The notes under the pieces are model-generated. The model had not been told where the DNA came from. It was given only the letters and a program-made list of their open reading frames with translations, and did not search any database. The translations under genes and the position numbers were made by a program. A DNA stretch of 64,000 nucleotides from Leishmania mexicana MHOM/GT/2001/U1103 (taxonomy: Eukaryota; Euglenozoa; Kinetoplastea; Trypanosomatida; Trypanosomatidae): contig NC_018324.1 of the NCBI RefSeq assembly GCF_000234665.1, forward strand, positions 739,501-803,500, in the 5' to 3' direction. The stretch's first letter is position 1. The number at the start of each line of letters is the position of its first letter. Positions 41,301-50,889 of the stretch are shown piece after piece.

Positions 41301-42213
41301 GCGCACCGACACTGTTGCACAGCAGTTACTGGCTCCTTTAGCGACCTTGATGGCGCTTCATCCCGCAGCTCTGCTGCGGACGCTGGCGCAAGGAGGGTTT
41401 CTCGTGGAGACGATGAGCCGTTGGCTGCCGCAAGTGGAGCACTTCTCATATTTGCGCTTCACCTATGTTTCATGCGCGGGGCTTCTTAAGATGCTCTCGT
41501 GCTTATCTCATCCATCATCGTCGCCGATGCTGACGGCAGAGGAAGCACAGCAACTGGCGCAGCAGCCGGTGACGTGTCGCTGGCTCCTGCCTGCGGAACT
41601 CACCGAGAGCAAGAATGGTTCGCGTAAGGCGTCGCGCAAAGACAGCGAAGGGGGCTCAGCTGCGGCAACGCGTCGTGTCATTTTGTCCTCACTCACCTCC
41701 GGGGCGTCGGTGGAGACGTCGCTGCCATTGTACGCTGGAGTGCTCGTCGGTGTCGGTCGCGGACTGCTGACGTTGCTGGCGGCTCCTCTTGCTGCTCTGT
41801 GTCGCGCCAGTCAAGCAGCTGGCGACACCGCGACGCCAGGAACCGGGATCGGTGCGAGGGGTTTTCCGTCGGACGAGGATGATGATGACATCAACGGACT
41901 TTTCCGCGAGGACAGCGTCGACGGCAGTGACCACGAGGCAGAGGACACGGGGGAAGAGGACGTGGACAGCTTCTCCGACGACGAGACTCGAGGTGACGCT
42001 GGGCAGTCGAAGGCGCCGGACATCAACGCATACTCGCCCGAGACGACGGATCGACAACGATTGCTGCGCCAAATGGGTGTACAGATGCTACCGTGGATGC
42101 AGACACACGGCGGTGAAGTGGAATCGTTTTTTACTCGGCAAGAGGCACAAACACTGACGTCTTTCTTCACCTCCTGCGCAGCGAGTGGCGGATGTGGGCC
42201 TTCAGCGGCGTGA
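38374..42213 (+). CDS. Importin-beta-superfamily karyopherin, possibly importin-9/Kap114-like
   Basis: A 1,279-residue helical-repeat protein. The N-terminus ('LLSEILSPDNGQRAAAEKEL', then 'PGFCFSLARYC' and 'IALVALSVLKRSV') follows the importin-beta N-terminal domain that binds Ran-GTP. Leu/Ala-rich HEAT-like helices fill the rest. Near the end (about residues 1,164-1,208) is a very acidic segment, followed by 'DINAYSPETTDRQRLLRQMG' and a final short helix. This resembles the acidic loop plus 'DLQAYL...' C-terminus of importin-9 as I remember it. Such receptors carry proteins (histones, ribosomal proteins) through nuclear pores. Superfamily placement is reasonable; the importin-9 subtype is tentative. 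Confidence 0.75.
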   Translation: MSDTSLDFLLSEILSPDNGQRAAAEKELERRGLEVPGFCFSLARYCRTLMSDQPSHAIALVALSVLKRSVTASDRAEELEQVVSSLLSNLTNIAALPGGAAAAMRQWSSTVCTTVRRLAVLCASPTAAPAVGEATTDAITAQLLGAFGQYPNADASGLLSVFSHVWLLRTMFEEPVPEVMHAWCAELLLNCAPPLFEILCAGAAATLSMASSDSSAFAADSPEVYAHCSLLTLIAQTLAALYEWQFVSSGRKRFPAELKRHFLSAYPLLQSFMCTPCVRWLSMCAGVDSSSTSALPFVQARAANFAAASLAALEYVSSVLQLGGWYKQCVSAQLFQALLQSLEADASCYGVALCVDGEEEAEGLTASAGWTRWPHTESGGGERGDGASSHSWPTVVRRRATQCWSLFRDAALLPFLKVGLVDVVGHQCGLQYYKLLLAYAVPSPVDVGAWLHDPNTFLREEEEREDGVRWTTRNTVAQLYADSIAALGPLFLHASLEDLHERLLAPIPESDCRTCGDGQTFLAYDGTVMLTASQQQREAALFFMEMVLKHRARQLRECGAVDFTPLATHLWNNDVASASAHPGLTARALMLITAIVQFTHAALAATAPAAFIDAAAATNTDAASEDFMATVVAYSTHALSLFTGTSKETIAGPSSSCTPLVAVLLCRVLQSTLPYWSDVLLAQHSVAWQVSLLALLSSEAGLTDDALYNTVEQLADLLKVARAVRKKGTQFHHSRVSTAAAAPLMLDALPRTVMSCWRRHLSDPDLADAVLGLLRHVVRDGESGASLLLLELPWVKSVLSGYAESAAELCAVPYFLRLLKYLFEHAPDEVANCAAAMMLDSLCQLLLCTEESAILGASSSCLAVLLRRCLAVQSVQVRVVAATMEAAMAGGAAADEGGLSGAVNATARVADAPRTVYPFATVIVAFVLRTLDCRRDEVSLMDVGDALVRIMQKYTSFSEAELIRIIHATVRRLSVVRTDTVAQQLLAPLATLMALHPAALLRTLAQGGFLVETMSRWLPQVEHFSYLRFTYVSCAGLLKMLSCLSHPSSSPMLTAEEAQQLAQQPVTCRWLLPAELTESKNGSRKASRKDSEGGSAAATRRVILSSLTSGASVETSLPLYAGVLVGVGRGLLTLLAAPLAALCRASQAAGDTATPGTGIGARGFPSDEDDDDINGLFREDSVDGSDHEAEDTGEEDVDSFSDDETRGDAGQSKAPDINAYSPETTDRQRLLRQMGVQMLPWMQTHGGEVESFFTRQEAQTLTSFFTSCAASGGCGPSAA

Positions 42214-42524
42214 CGATGACTTACCCTGTCTCTGCGCACACTGAAGGAGAGGGGGGGGGCGAGATATGGTGAAGACGACAAGGCCCTCGGCACTTCCTCC
42301 TCGGACCTTCTCTTTCATCTCTTCTTTTTGTTGTTGCTGTGTTATTTTAACGGACGCCATCCACCATGCGCATCGCCCCATCTTCATCCCACTTTACCTC
42401 CCTCTCTCTTGCAATGCATCCACATCACGAGTAACAGCTGCTTCGTGTCACCCAAAGGGAAGCACCGGCTGGCCTAAGGACACAACTTAAAAGAGAAGCG
42501 ATAAGACGAAAAGGAGGGTCGGTA

Positions 42525-42566
42525 CCCCCCCCCCCCAAAGACACACACACACACAGTGTGTGTGTG
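42525..42566. repeat. Poly-C run plus AC/GT inverted repeat
   Basis: Twelve C (42,525-42,536), then (AC)n at 42,541-42,555 running directly into (GT)n at 42,556-42,566. The arms 42,544-42,554 and 42,556-42,566 are perfectly complementary, so the RNA can form a hairpin of about ten base pairs. Confidence 0.85.
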
Positions 42567-42964
42567 CAACAAGAGAGGGGCTCGGCCATTGCGTCTCTGT
42601 GCACAGCGGCTCTGTCGCTCTGCCACAGCGGGTGCTAGTCAAGGATTGACGGTCAAATTGTGAGTGGCTGCCGTTTGCGTCGCTTCCTTTGTATGTGCGC
42701 GGGCAACGTCCCATCAGACTTCTTGTTTCTCCTCTCCTCTCACGCCCTCGCATTCCTGTCCTTCACTTCTCTTGCTTGTGTGTACACATGAACGTGCATC
42801 TGTGCGCGTGTTTCTCCTAATCCCTCTTTCTGTCCGCCACCTCCGTCGTGGCGTGCAACTTTCTTTTGTGGCGTCTGTGCCCCACCTCTAGCGGCACAGA
42901 AGAGTGCAGCAGAGCAGCGCAACGACAGTACGTTGTTCGTCAGCTTTTTCCCCTCTCCTGCCGC

Positions 42965-42966
42965 AG
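42965..42966 (+). promoter_or_regulatory. Spliced-leader acceptor AG that fixes the start of the next gene
   Basis: CTTTTTCCCCTCTCCTGCCGCAG ends here. The first ATG afterwards is at 42980, so the longer frame opening at 42848 is not translated if this site is used. Confidence 0.6.
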
Positions 42967-42979
42967 CCCTTCCCTCTCC

Positions 42980-44407
42980 ATGTATCCTGCACTTCCTCGC
43001 CGTCTCGATGTGTGCAGCGGTGGCAGCGCCGCCGCATCATCATGTCAGCGCGTCGCGCCGGCTGCCGCTCCTTCCGCTCCACAAAGCCGTGCTGCTGCGG
43101 AGAACGTTGGGTGCGTTATCACGCCGGCGGTGGCGCAAGCGGCACCGCCATCTGCGCAGGCCACGAAGACATCGCGCAGTGGGCGTCTGTTTGTGAACCA
43201 CAACACACAGTTGCCTGCTCAATCCGGGGCTGCGGTATCCTTTCCCTCGACGGCCTCCTTTACCGCAGTAACAGGAGTGGCGTCAGGGCCTTTGATGCGT
43301 TTGCACGCCGGCAACCGTAGTCACGTCATCCGACCTGGGGCGAGGACTGGAGCTCACGATGGTGTCACCGCTTCTGCTTGTGCGGAGGTCCATTTAGCTG
43401 CAGCATCTCCTCTCTCCTCAGCGCCGTTCCAGCCTGCGCACGGCAGCGACCGGCAGGGTCTTGTTCGCGGTAGAACCGTCCCAGCAGTAGTTGACGCACC
43501 CCATGACTCCAGATCCCGTCTGTCGCTTGAAATCGAGGGCGTGCAGATGGGAGAGGAGGTGGTGGTGGACGTGACGCCCGTGCGGCAGCGCAGCGGCACC
43601 AGTTCCATTTCGAACGGCTCAAACGATGCGGCGCAGCTGCAGAAGCTGCGCCGCCAGCTGGAAAAGGTGACAGCAGACCTCAAAGCCGCGGCGAACACAA
43701 ATCGCCGACAGAAGCAGGAGCATCAACAGCAGCGGGCGGAGTGGCTCGTATTTTCCAACGAGAGTGATGCTCGTCTGTTTAACCTACAGTCCAATCAGGC
43801 GAGCCGAGAGCAACTTCTTTGCAGCGAGCTCGGTGACGCTATCGCGCATCTTCTCGCTGAGTTCAAAGCCCAGGCGTTGAAAGAGCGCGCCGCCGATCAG
43901 GCACACGCCAGCGACAAGGCTGAGTGGGACGCAAAGCATGCCGCGCTTCTGAGCGAGCTGGAGGCTGCGAAGGCGGCGCTTGCCACTCAGTTCACCGCCG
44001 CCAACTCGGCTGATACCCATAAAGAAGTGGCTGACCAACTTCGCGCCGAGCTGGAGGCCCTGCGGCGCAGCGCTGAGGATCAACAACGCAGCTTGGAGGA
44101 AAAGCTCATGCACACGCAGTCCACTCTTCAGGTGAATCAGTCAGAGCTTAACCGGTACCTTCAAGAGAGGGACCAGCACAACTACTTGGTTGGCCAGTGC
44201 CGACTTTTTATTCAACAGGTGTGCCAGCCTGGGTTCAGCGTCGTGAAGGGACTGTCACTGGAGCCGGTGGAGACGCAACGCCCTGAGCCGACAGGGTTTG
44301 TGCTGGTTCCGTTGGCGGTGCTGCTGCACGGCTACGCGCTTCTCCCCGAAGGCGACCGGAAGGCGTTGATCGAACATTACGATGGAAAGGCGAAGTCTCT
44401 AAAGTGA
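42980..44407 (+). CDS. Coiled-coil hypothetical protein, 475 aa
   Basis: The frame is open from 42848, but the predicted acceptor at 42,965-42,966 makes the ATG at 42980 (MYPALPRRLD) the likely start. The first 200 residues are Ala/Ser/Pro/Arg-rich and probably disordered. From about residue 215 to 415 the sequence is coiled coil: 'LQKLRRQLEKVTADLKAAAN', a Gln/Glu/Arg-rich stretch, then 'LRAELEALRRSAEDQQRSLE'. The last 60 residues look folded ('GFVLVPLAVLLHGYALLPEG'). No family is recognised. A cytoskeletal or basal-body role is possible from the architecture but not shown. Confidence 0.8.
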   Translation: MYPALPRRLDVCSGGSAAASSCQRVAPAAAPSAPQSRAAAENVGCVITPAVAQAAPPSAQATKTSRSGRLFVNHNTQLPAQSGAAVSFPSTASFTAVTGVASGPLMRLHAGNRSHVIRPGARTGAHDGVTASACAEVHLAAASPLSSAPFQPAHGSDRQGLVRGRTVPAVVDAPHDSRSRLSLEIEGVQMGEEVVVDVTPVRQRSGTSSISNGSNDAAQLQKLRRQLEKVTADLKAAANTNRRQKQEHQQQRAEWLVFSNESDARLFNLQSNQASREQLLCSELGDAIAHLLAEFKAQALKERAADQAHASDKAEWDAKHAALLSELEAAKAALATQFTAANSADTHKEVADQLRAELEALRRSAEDQQRSLEEKLMHTQSTLQVNQSELNRYLQERDQHNYLVGQCRLFIQQVCQPGFSVVKGLSLEPVETQRPEPTGFVLVPLAVLLHGYALLPEGDRKALIEHYDGKAKSLK

Positions 44408-45011
44408 GAATTTTCGCGCACAGCCGGCAATACGCCTCGCCCTCTACTTATGTGTCTCTCTGCCTGTGCGTGTGTCTCCTTTGGTATCCATGTACAAGAG
44501 CGCCTCCTTCGAAAAGCTATCACCACAAAGGAAGCAAACAATGAGGACCGGACTGCAAGCAACAAGTGTGTGTCACTATGCGCGTGCACATGAGTGGCGG
44601 TTGCTGTGGTGTGTATTCTGCCTCGCGGTGGTATGCCTCTGGCATTCTGTCCACCCTGTATTTTCTGCTCTACTTGAGCTGCTACAGTTCACGCAATGGG
44701 ACCTCCTTTTGCTCAACTTCGTTTTTTGTTTCAGCTTCTCCCTCCTCCCTCTCTCTCACGTACATGAGCTCACACGCGCCTCTACACGCTTGCACACACA
44801 CTGCTGCTGCTGCTCTTACCCATGTATGCCGAATCTCGTCCCACCGCCCCTATCCCCTCCACCCTGTCCACGGCATAAACCAAACCACTAAGGTAGCCCC
44901 GTATCAGCACTGCGCTATTTCCATTAACCACCGCGTACGCTTTTCTTTTTCTTCGCGCTAAAGTTACCGAAATCAATCGAGACAGACACTCCGAACATAC
45001 AAAAAGGAAAC
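44408..45011. other. Intergenic UTR region
   Basis: No gene is supported. It is pyrimidine-rich toward the right, ending in the HSP60 acceptor. Confidence 0.6.
44962..44963 (+). promoter_or_regulatory. Predicted spliced-leader acceptor AG of HSP60 copy 1
   Basis: CTTTTCTTTTTCTTCGCGCTAAAG ends here, 48 nt before the ATG at 45012. Confidence 0.55.
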
Positions 45012-46712
45012 ATGCTCCGCTCCGCTGTGCGTCTTGCCGGCAAGGATGTGCGCTTCGGTGAAGAGGCCCGCCGCTCCATGCAGAAGGGCGTTACTCGCGC
45101 TGTTGCTGCGGTAGCGACGACGCTGGGTCCGAAGGGTCGTAACGTGATTATCGAGCAGGCCTACGGCGCGCCGAAGATTACGAAGGATGGCGTGACTGTT
45201 GCCAAGGCGATCGAGTTCAAGGATCGCTTCGAGAACATGGGTGCGCAGCTGGTACGCCAGGTTTGCAACCAGACGAACGACTTGGCTGGTGACGGCACCA
45301 CGACCTCTGCGGTGCTTGTGGACAGCATCTTCGGCGAGGGCCTCAAGTGCATTGCCCAGGGCACGAACCCGATCGACATGAAGCGTGGCATGGACCGTGC
45401 AGTGGAAGTGATCCTGAAGAGCGTTGCCAAGCAGAGCCGCCCGATCAAGGGATCGGAGGACATTGTTCAGGTGGCCACCATCTCGGCCAACGGTGATGAG
45501 GAGATCGGCAAGATGATCGGTCAGGCGATGGACAAGGTCGGCCGCGACGGCGTCATTACGGCGCAGGACGGCAAGACGATGGCCACTGAGCTGGAGGTTG
45601 TGGAGGGCATGAAGATCGAGCGTGGGTTTCTCAGCCCGTACTTCGTGACGGACGCGAAGGCGCAGAAGGCCGAGCTCGAGGACTTGTATGTGCTTGTATC
45701 GAAGAAGAAGATTAGCACCATCCAGACGTTGCTTCCTGCCCTCAACCACGTGGCTCAGCAAGGCCGCCCGCTTCTGATCATCGCCGACGACGTGGAGAGC
45801 GAGGCGCTGACGACGCTGATCTTCAACAAGCTGCAGGGCAAGCTGAAGGTGTGCTGCGTCAAGGCGCCGGGCTTCGGTGACACTAAGGAGGGCATGCTCG
45901 AGGACATTGCTGTTTTCACTGGCGCTAAGGTGGTGGGAGACGAGAACACTGGCGTGGAGCTGGATGCCAGGAACTTCGACCCCTCCATCCTCGGCTCTGC
46001 AAAGAAGGTGACAGTGGCGAAGGACGACACAGTGATGCTGAACGGCGGCGGCGATGCGGCGGCGGTGCAGGAGTGCCAGCAGTTGCTGCGCGACCGCATC
46101 GAGCAGGAGGCTGTCGAGTACAATCGGGAGAAGCTGCAGGAGCGTCTGGCGAAGCTGAGCGGCGGCGTGGCCGTCATCAAGGTGGGCGGCGGCTCGGAAG
46201 TGGAGGTGAACGAGAAGAAGGACCGCGTCGTGGACGCTGTGTGCTCCACTCGCGCTGCGGTGCAGGAGGGCATCGTGGCCGGCGGTGGCACGGCTTTGCT
46301 GCGCGCCAGCAAGGAGCTGGAGGCTCTCGCCAACGACTCTTCCCTCACCCGCGATCAACGCACGGGTGTGACCATCGTGCGTAATGCCATCCGCCTGCCG
46401 GCTATGAAGATTGCCGCGAACGCTGGCAAGGAGGGTGCGGTTATTGTGGAGAAGGTGCTGGAGGCTTCCGAGGAGGGCATGGGCTACGATGCGCAGAACG
46501 ACAAGTACGTGAACATGTTCGAGGCTGGCATCATCGACCCCACCCGCGTCGTACGTGTGGCCATCAGCGATGCGACGTCTGTGGCGAGTCTGATGATGAC
46601 GGCCGAGGCCGCCATTGTTGAGGCTCCATTGGAGTCCGAGAAGGACAAGAATGGCAAGAGGCCCGCTGCCGCTGAGGCGGAGGATGACGAGGAGCTGTTC
46701 GGTAGTTACTAG
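45012..46712 (+). CDS. HSP60: Mitochondrial chaperonin HSP60/Cpn60, copy 1, acidic tail
   Basis: A 566-residue group I chaperonin. The N-terminus ([15 protein letters not shown]) is a short basic, mitochondrial-type presequence. The ATP site has GDGTTT at residues 93-98, '[10 protein letters not shown]' lies near 37, and '[15 protein letters not shown]' is in the C-terminal equatorial domain. The role is ATP-driven protein folding in the mitochondrial matrix. The usual Gly-Gly-Met repeat tail is absent; the protein ends in a charged Glu/Asp/Ala stretch and 'LFGSY'. The gene is a tandem partner of the copy at 49192, with long near-identical blocks alternating with diverged ones. A 461-codon frame on the opposite strand is a codon-bias shadow. 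Confidence 0.95.
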   Translation: MLRSAVRLAGKDVRFGEEARRSMQKGVTRAVAAVATTLGPKGRNVIIEQAYGAPKITKDGVTVAKAIEFKDRFENMGAQLVRQVCNQTNDLAGDGTTTSAVLVDSIFGEGLKCIAQGTNPIDMKRGMDRAVEVILKSVAKQSRPIKGSEDIVQVATISANGDEEIGKMIGQAMDKVGRDGVITAQDGKTMATELEVVEGMKIERGFLSPYFVTDAKAQKAELEDLYVLVSKKKISTIQTLLPALNHVAQQGRPLLIIADDVESEALTTLIFNKLQGKLKVCCVKAPGFGDTKEGMLEDIAVFTGAKVVGDENTGVELDARNFDPSILGSAKKVTVAKDDTVMLNGGGDAAAVQECQQLLRDRIEQEAVEYNREKLQERLAKLSGGVAVIKVGGGSEVEVNEKKDRVVDAVCSTRAAVQEGIVAGGGTALLRASKELEALANDSSLTRDQRTGVTIVRNAIRLPAMKIAANAGKEGAVIVEKVLEASEEGMGYDAQNDKYVNMFEAGIIDPTRVVRVAISDATSVASLMMTAEAAIVEAPLESEKDKNGKRPAAAEAEDDEELFGSY

Positions 46713-46899
46713 AAGCCTAGGTTGCTCAAGGTTGAGATGTTGGTGCGGCCAAGAGCCGCTTTTATTCGCCCATATCGCTGCTCTCTCTCATCCCTTCGTC
46801 CGCATTACTTCGCATCCGCGTGAGCAACACGTGTGTCTGTGTGTATGCTCGACGACACGTTTTTGTTTGATTATCATATATTTTCCTTTATGCTCACAG

Positions 46900-46921
46900 T
46901 ATATATATATATATATATATT
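46900..46921. repeat. AT dinucleotide microsatellite
   Basis: Eleven AT units in the 3' UTR of HSP60 copy 1, followed by a T run. Confidence 0.92.
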
Positions 46922-49018
46922 TTTTGCGTGTGTGTGTGCGCGCGTTGTTCTTTTTTTCGTTTTGTGTGTTCTTTACCGCTTAGTTCAGCTGGTTGCGAAT
47001 CGCCACTCGTGTTGTTGCACCTTCACCGACTTTCCACCCCTTCCCTCTGCCATACTCCCTTCTTTTTCCTCCCTCCTCCTCCTTTGCACTGAAGGCTGTC
47101 TTTAGGGGAGGGGACCGCAGGAAGATGGGGGGGAGGGCGATGTAGGACGACGGCGTCCCACTCAAAAAAGGGGGAAGGGGTGAGCAGAAAAAGGAAGAAG
47201 AGTGTGCGGAGAAGACTCCTGTGCCGGTGGGCCCTCTCTCCTTTCTTTCTGTACTTCACAGTGCATGTGTGCGCGCGTGTGCACCTGCGATGTCCGCTCT
47301 CTCTGACATTGTCGCCTGGCTTGCCTGTGTGTCGGTTGGCGTTTTTATAGCGTAACCTTTCTCAGTTCTGATTAAGTAACATGATAATGCGGTGTTTGAG
47401 GATGTAACGGGTGACAGAGAGAGAAGCAGCCTGAAAAGCTCGTCGCCCCCTTCCGCCTGACATTCTGTTCTTGTCCCTCGCCATCTTCTCCCGCACAAAT
47501 GCACCGGTCACTCTCTCCCCAGGACGTCCTAAGGCATAGTACGGAGGACGGAGGTGTACGTGTGACCTACGGTCGGGACTGAGGAGAGGATTGCTGCACG
47601 CATCCTTCTTTACGGTACGCTACAGCGCCTTAGCATCATGCGCGAGAGCGAGTAGAAAGGATGGTGGAGCTGTGGCCTATGCAGACAAGCCGATGCTGTT
47701 GTGTGAAGAGGGAACATGCATATTGATGGGGGGGGGTTATACAGGTCAGGCGGAACGAAGGGTGGAGGCGAGGGGGCGCGATTACGGCCCGTTCCCTTCC
47801 CTACCCTGCCACTTCGACAGGCTGCCATATGTGTTGTATGGTTGCCTCCGTCTTTTTTTTTCTCCACAGCAGACAGTACTTAACCCACAGAAATACACAC
47901 AGAGAAGCGCATACGAGCGGAAAGAGCTTTGTTTATTTTTCTTCAGGCTTCGTGGACCTCCCTCTACCCCCGCACCCTCTTCACGACCCCTAAAAAGAGA
48001 AGGCTAACTGCATGTGTGTGTGTGTGTGCGGGTGTGTATGTGGCATGGAAATGTGCTAGGAACTGTTGACGGAAAAGCGATGGTGGCGCACCAAGGCGGC
48101 AACACCAGTAGACACAAGAGCAAAAAAGGGGGCACAATGGAAACTGCACGTGCAAGGCCACCACCTGCTCATGCGCTGTACTGACCCACGTTTCTGCGGT
48201 CCTTCTTTGCTCGTCTCGCTGTTGTCTACACCCTTTTTGTGCTTGCCTGTGCATCATCACTTCGAGTTGACACATCCGTCACGAAATCCACAGTGGAAAA
48301 GGGAGAGGTGTATATGAGTTGAAAGGAGGAAAGAAACAACAAAAAATAATGATAATGTCAATCACGTGAGCTGCGCGAGCGATGGTGGACGCCCCCTCGC
48401 CGCAACATGCGCATGGGGCGACCTGTACGTACTTCTTGCAGAGGTGGAAGGGAGCGACCGCTGCTAGTAGTGCCAATGAAGCGCATCAGAAAGTATACCG
48501 CGCTCCGTCGCTGCGCGTCACCATTAGCCGAGACTTTTTGCTCTTGCAGGACATAACAGAAGAACCATAGCCACCACCTGTCATTTCTTCGTCACTCCGC
48601 GTTTTCTCTCGTCTTTTCCAACGCTGATATCCCTCCCCCTCTTCCTTGCTTACCCACCCCTTTTTTCTTCGATCACACATCCACGGCCTCCACACAGATT
48701 GCCACGCCTCTCTAGCAACAAGCAACGAAAACAACCACGAAAAGCAGAGCACCATTTTTATTCATTATCTAACAGCGTCCATCCCCTCCTCCCTCCCTCC
48801 TTCTCGATCTCCTATTAACGCGGCAGGCCCCTCCTGTCCTCCCACGTAAAAGCCTCGCGCGTTTCTCTCTTTCTCTCTTTCTCACGTACGCGGTCTATTC
48901 GGTGCCTGCTACGGTGATCACGAGAAGACGAAGAAGCGAAAACATCTATCCACCCCCTTCCCGTTCCCAAGAACGAACGAAAAAAAAAACATAACGATCT
49001 TCACCTCTTTACAGACTT

Positions 49019-49038
49019 TGTGTGTGTGTGTGTGTGTG
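49019..49038. repeat. GT dinucleotide microsatellite
   Basis: About ten GT units, about 150 nt upstream of HSP60 copy 2. Confidence 0.9.
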
Positions 49039-49175
49039 CTTGCTGTGTTGTTTTGCTTCGTCGTCCTTTGAAGGCTTCCCGTTCATCTGCCTGTCCGCGG
49101 ATTCGCTTCCTTCTACCCATCCAACCCCCTCCCCTACCCTCCCCCCATATTCTCTCCGCATACCCAACTTCCCAC

Positions 49176-49177
49176 AG
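49176..49177 (+). promoter_or_regulatory. Predicted spliced-leader acceptor AG of HSP60 copy 2
   Basis: A long C/T-rich stretch (from about 49,120) ends in CTTCCCACAG, 14 nt before the ATG at 49192. Confidence 0.6.
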
Positions 49178-49191
49178 AAAACCTTTTCAAC

Positions 49192-50889
49192 ATGCTCCGC
49201 TCCGCTGTGCGTCTTGCCGGCAAGGATGTGCGCTTCAGCGACAAGGCCCGCCGCTCCATGCAGAAGGGCGTTACTCGCGCTGTTGCTGCGGTAGCGACGA
49301 CGCTGGGTCCGAAGGGTCGTAACGTGATTATCGAGCAGGCCTACGGCGCGCCGAAGATTACGAAGGATGGCGTGACTGTTGCCAAGGCGATCGAGTTCAA
49401 GGATCGCTTCGAGAACATGGGTGCGCAGCTGGTACGCCAGGTTTGCAACAAGACGAACGACTTGGCTGGTGACGGCACCACGACCTCTGCGGTGCTTGTG
49501 GACAGCATCTTCGGCGAGGGCCTCAAGTGCATTGCCCAGGGCACGAACCCGATCGACATGAAGCGTGGCATGGACCGTGCAGTGGAAGTGATCCTGAAGA
49601 GCGTTGCCAAGCAGAGCCGCCCGATCAAGGGATCGGAGGACATTGTTCAGGTGGCCACCATCTCGGCCAACGGTGATGAGGAGATCGGCAAGATGATCGG
49701 TCAGGCGATGGACAAGGTCGGCCGCGACGGCGTCATTACGGCGCAGGACGGCAAGACGATGGCCACTGAGCTGGAGGTTGTGGAGGGCATGAGCGTGGAC
49801 CGCGGCTATGTGAGCCCGTACTTCGTGACGGACGCGAAGGCTCAGAAGGCTGAGCTCGAGGATGCGCTGGTGCTTATGAGCGCCAAGAAGATCCAGAGCA
49901 TTCACAGCCTTCTCCCGGCTCTGAACCACGTCGTGCGCAGCGGCCGCCCGCTTCTGATCATCGCCGACGACGTGGAGAGCGAGGCGCTGACGACGCTGAT
50001 CTTCAACAAGCTGCAGGGCAAGCTGAAGGTGTGCTGCGTCAAGGCGCCGGGCTTCGGTGATAACAAGACCGCCATGCTTCAAGACATGTCCGTCTTTACT
50101 GGCGCGCAGCTGGTTGGTGATGAGGGAACGGGACTCGAACTGGATGGCGAGAACTTCGACCCCTCCATCCTCGGCTCTGTCAAGAAGGTGACAGTGACGA
50201 AGGACGACACAGTGATGCTGAACGGCGGCGGCGATGCGGCGGCGGTGAAGGAACGCGTGGAGCTCCTCCGCGAGCTCATCAAGAATGAGACGAGCGACTA
50301 CAACCGTGACAAGCTCAAGGAGCGTCTGGCGAAGCTGAGCGGCGGCGTGGCCGTCATCAAGGTGGGCGGCGGCTCGGAAGTGGAGGTGAACGAGAAGAAG
50401 GACCGCATCGAGGATGCCCTGTGCTCCACTCGCGCTGCGGTGCAGGAGGGCATCGTGGCCGGCGGTGGCACGGCTTTGCTGCGCGCCAGCAAGGAGCTGG
50501 AGGCTCTCGCCAACGACTCTTCCCTCACCCGCGATCAGCGCACGGGTGTGACCATCGTGCGTAATGCCATCCGCCTGCCGGCTATGAAGATTGCCGCGAA
50601 CGCTGGCAAGGAGGGTGCGGTTATTGTGGAGAAGGTGCTGGAGGCTTCCGAGGAGGGCATGGGCTACGATGCGCAGAACGACAAGTACGTGAACATGTTC
50701 GAGGCTGGCATCATCGACCCCACCCGCGTCGTACGTGTGGCCATCAGCGATGCGACGTCTGTGGCGAGTCTGATGATGACGGCCGAGGCCGCCATTGTTG
50801 AGCTGCCAAAGGACGATCCCGCTGGCGCGCCGATGGGCGACATGGGCGGTATGGGCGGTATGGGCGGCATGGGCGGCATGGGCTTTTAG
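49192..50889 (+). CDS. HSP60: Mitochondrial chaperonin HSP60/Cpn60, copy 2, GGM tail
   Basis: A 565-residue group I chaperonin with the same presequence and ATP-binding motifs as copy 1, but with the classical C-terminus: a run of Met-Gly-Gly repeats ending in Gly-Phe. It is therefore the canonical mitochondrial HSP60. From about codon 18 to codon 200 the two genes differ at about one nucleotide. Blocks around codons 200-253, 290-330 and 350-375 differ at many positions, including silent ones. The ATG at 49192 follows the acceptor at 49,176-49,177. Confidence 0.97.
   Translation: MLRSAVRLAGKDVRFSDKARRSMQKGVTRAVAAVATTLGPKGRNVIIEQAYGAPKITKDGVTVAKAIEFKDRFENMGAQLVRQVCNKTNDLAGDGTTTSAVLVDSIFGEGLKCIAQGTNPIDMKRGMDRAVEVILKSVAKQSRPIKGSEDIVQVATISANGDEEIGKMIGQAMDKVGRDGVITAQDGKTMATELEVVEGMSVDRGYVSPYFVTDAKAQKAELEDALVLMSAKKIQSIHSLLPALNHVVRSGRPLLIIADDVESEALTTLIFNKLQGKLKVCCVKAPGFGDNKTAMLQDMSVFTGAQLVGDEGTGLELDGENFDPSILGSVKKVTVTKDDTVMLNGGGDAAAVKERVELLRELIKNETSDYNRDKLKERLAKLSGGVAVIKVGGGSEVEVNEKKDRIEDALCSTRAAVQEGIVAGGGTALLRASKELEALANDSSLTRDQRTGVTIVRNAIRLPAMKIAANAGKEGAVIVEKVLEASEEGMGYDAQNDKYVNMFEAGIIDPTRVVRVAISDATSVASLMMTAEAAIVELPKDDPAGAPMGDMGGMGGMGGMGGMGF

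Larger units (their letters stand above)
42214..42979. other. Intergenic UTR region
   Basis: No gene. It holds a twelve-C run and an AC/GT inverted repeat (42,525-42,566) and pyrimidine tracts leading to the acceptor at 42,965. Confidence 0.6.
46713..49191. other. Spacer between the two HSP60 genes
   Basis: About 2.5 kb with no supported gene. It has an AT microsatellite (46,900-46,921), GT repeats near 48,013-48,028 and 49,019-49,038, and a strong pyrimidine tract before copy 2. It shows no obvious similarity to the region before copy 1, so the duplicated unit seems limited to the coding sequence. Confidence 0.6.

Noticed and set aside
44973..46358. 461-codon frame antisense to HSP60 copy 1 (and a 357-codon one antisense to copy 2)
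   Set aside because: Long antisense frames arise from strong codon bias in GC-rich genes. The sense strand encodes a certain chaperonin and the antisense product is His/Leu/Ala-rich with no known domain.
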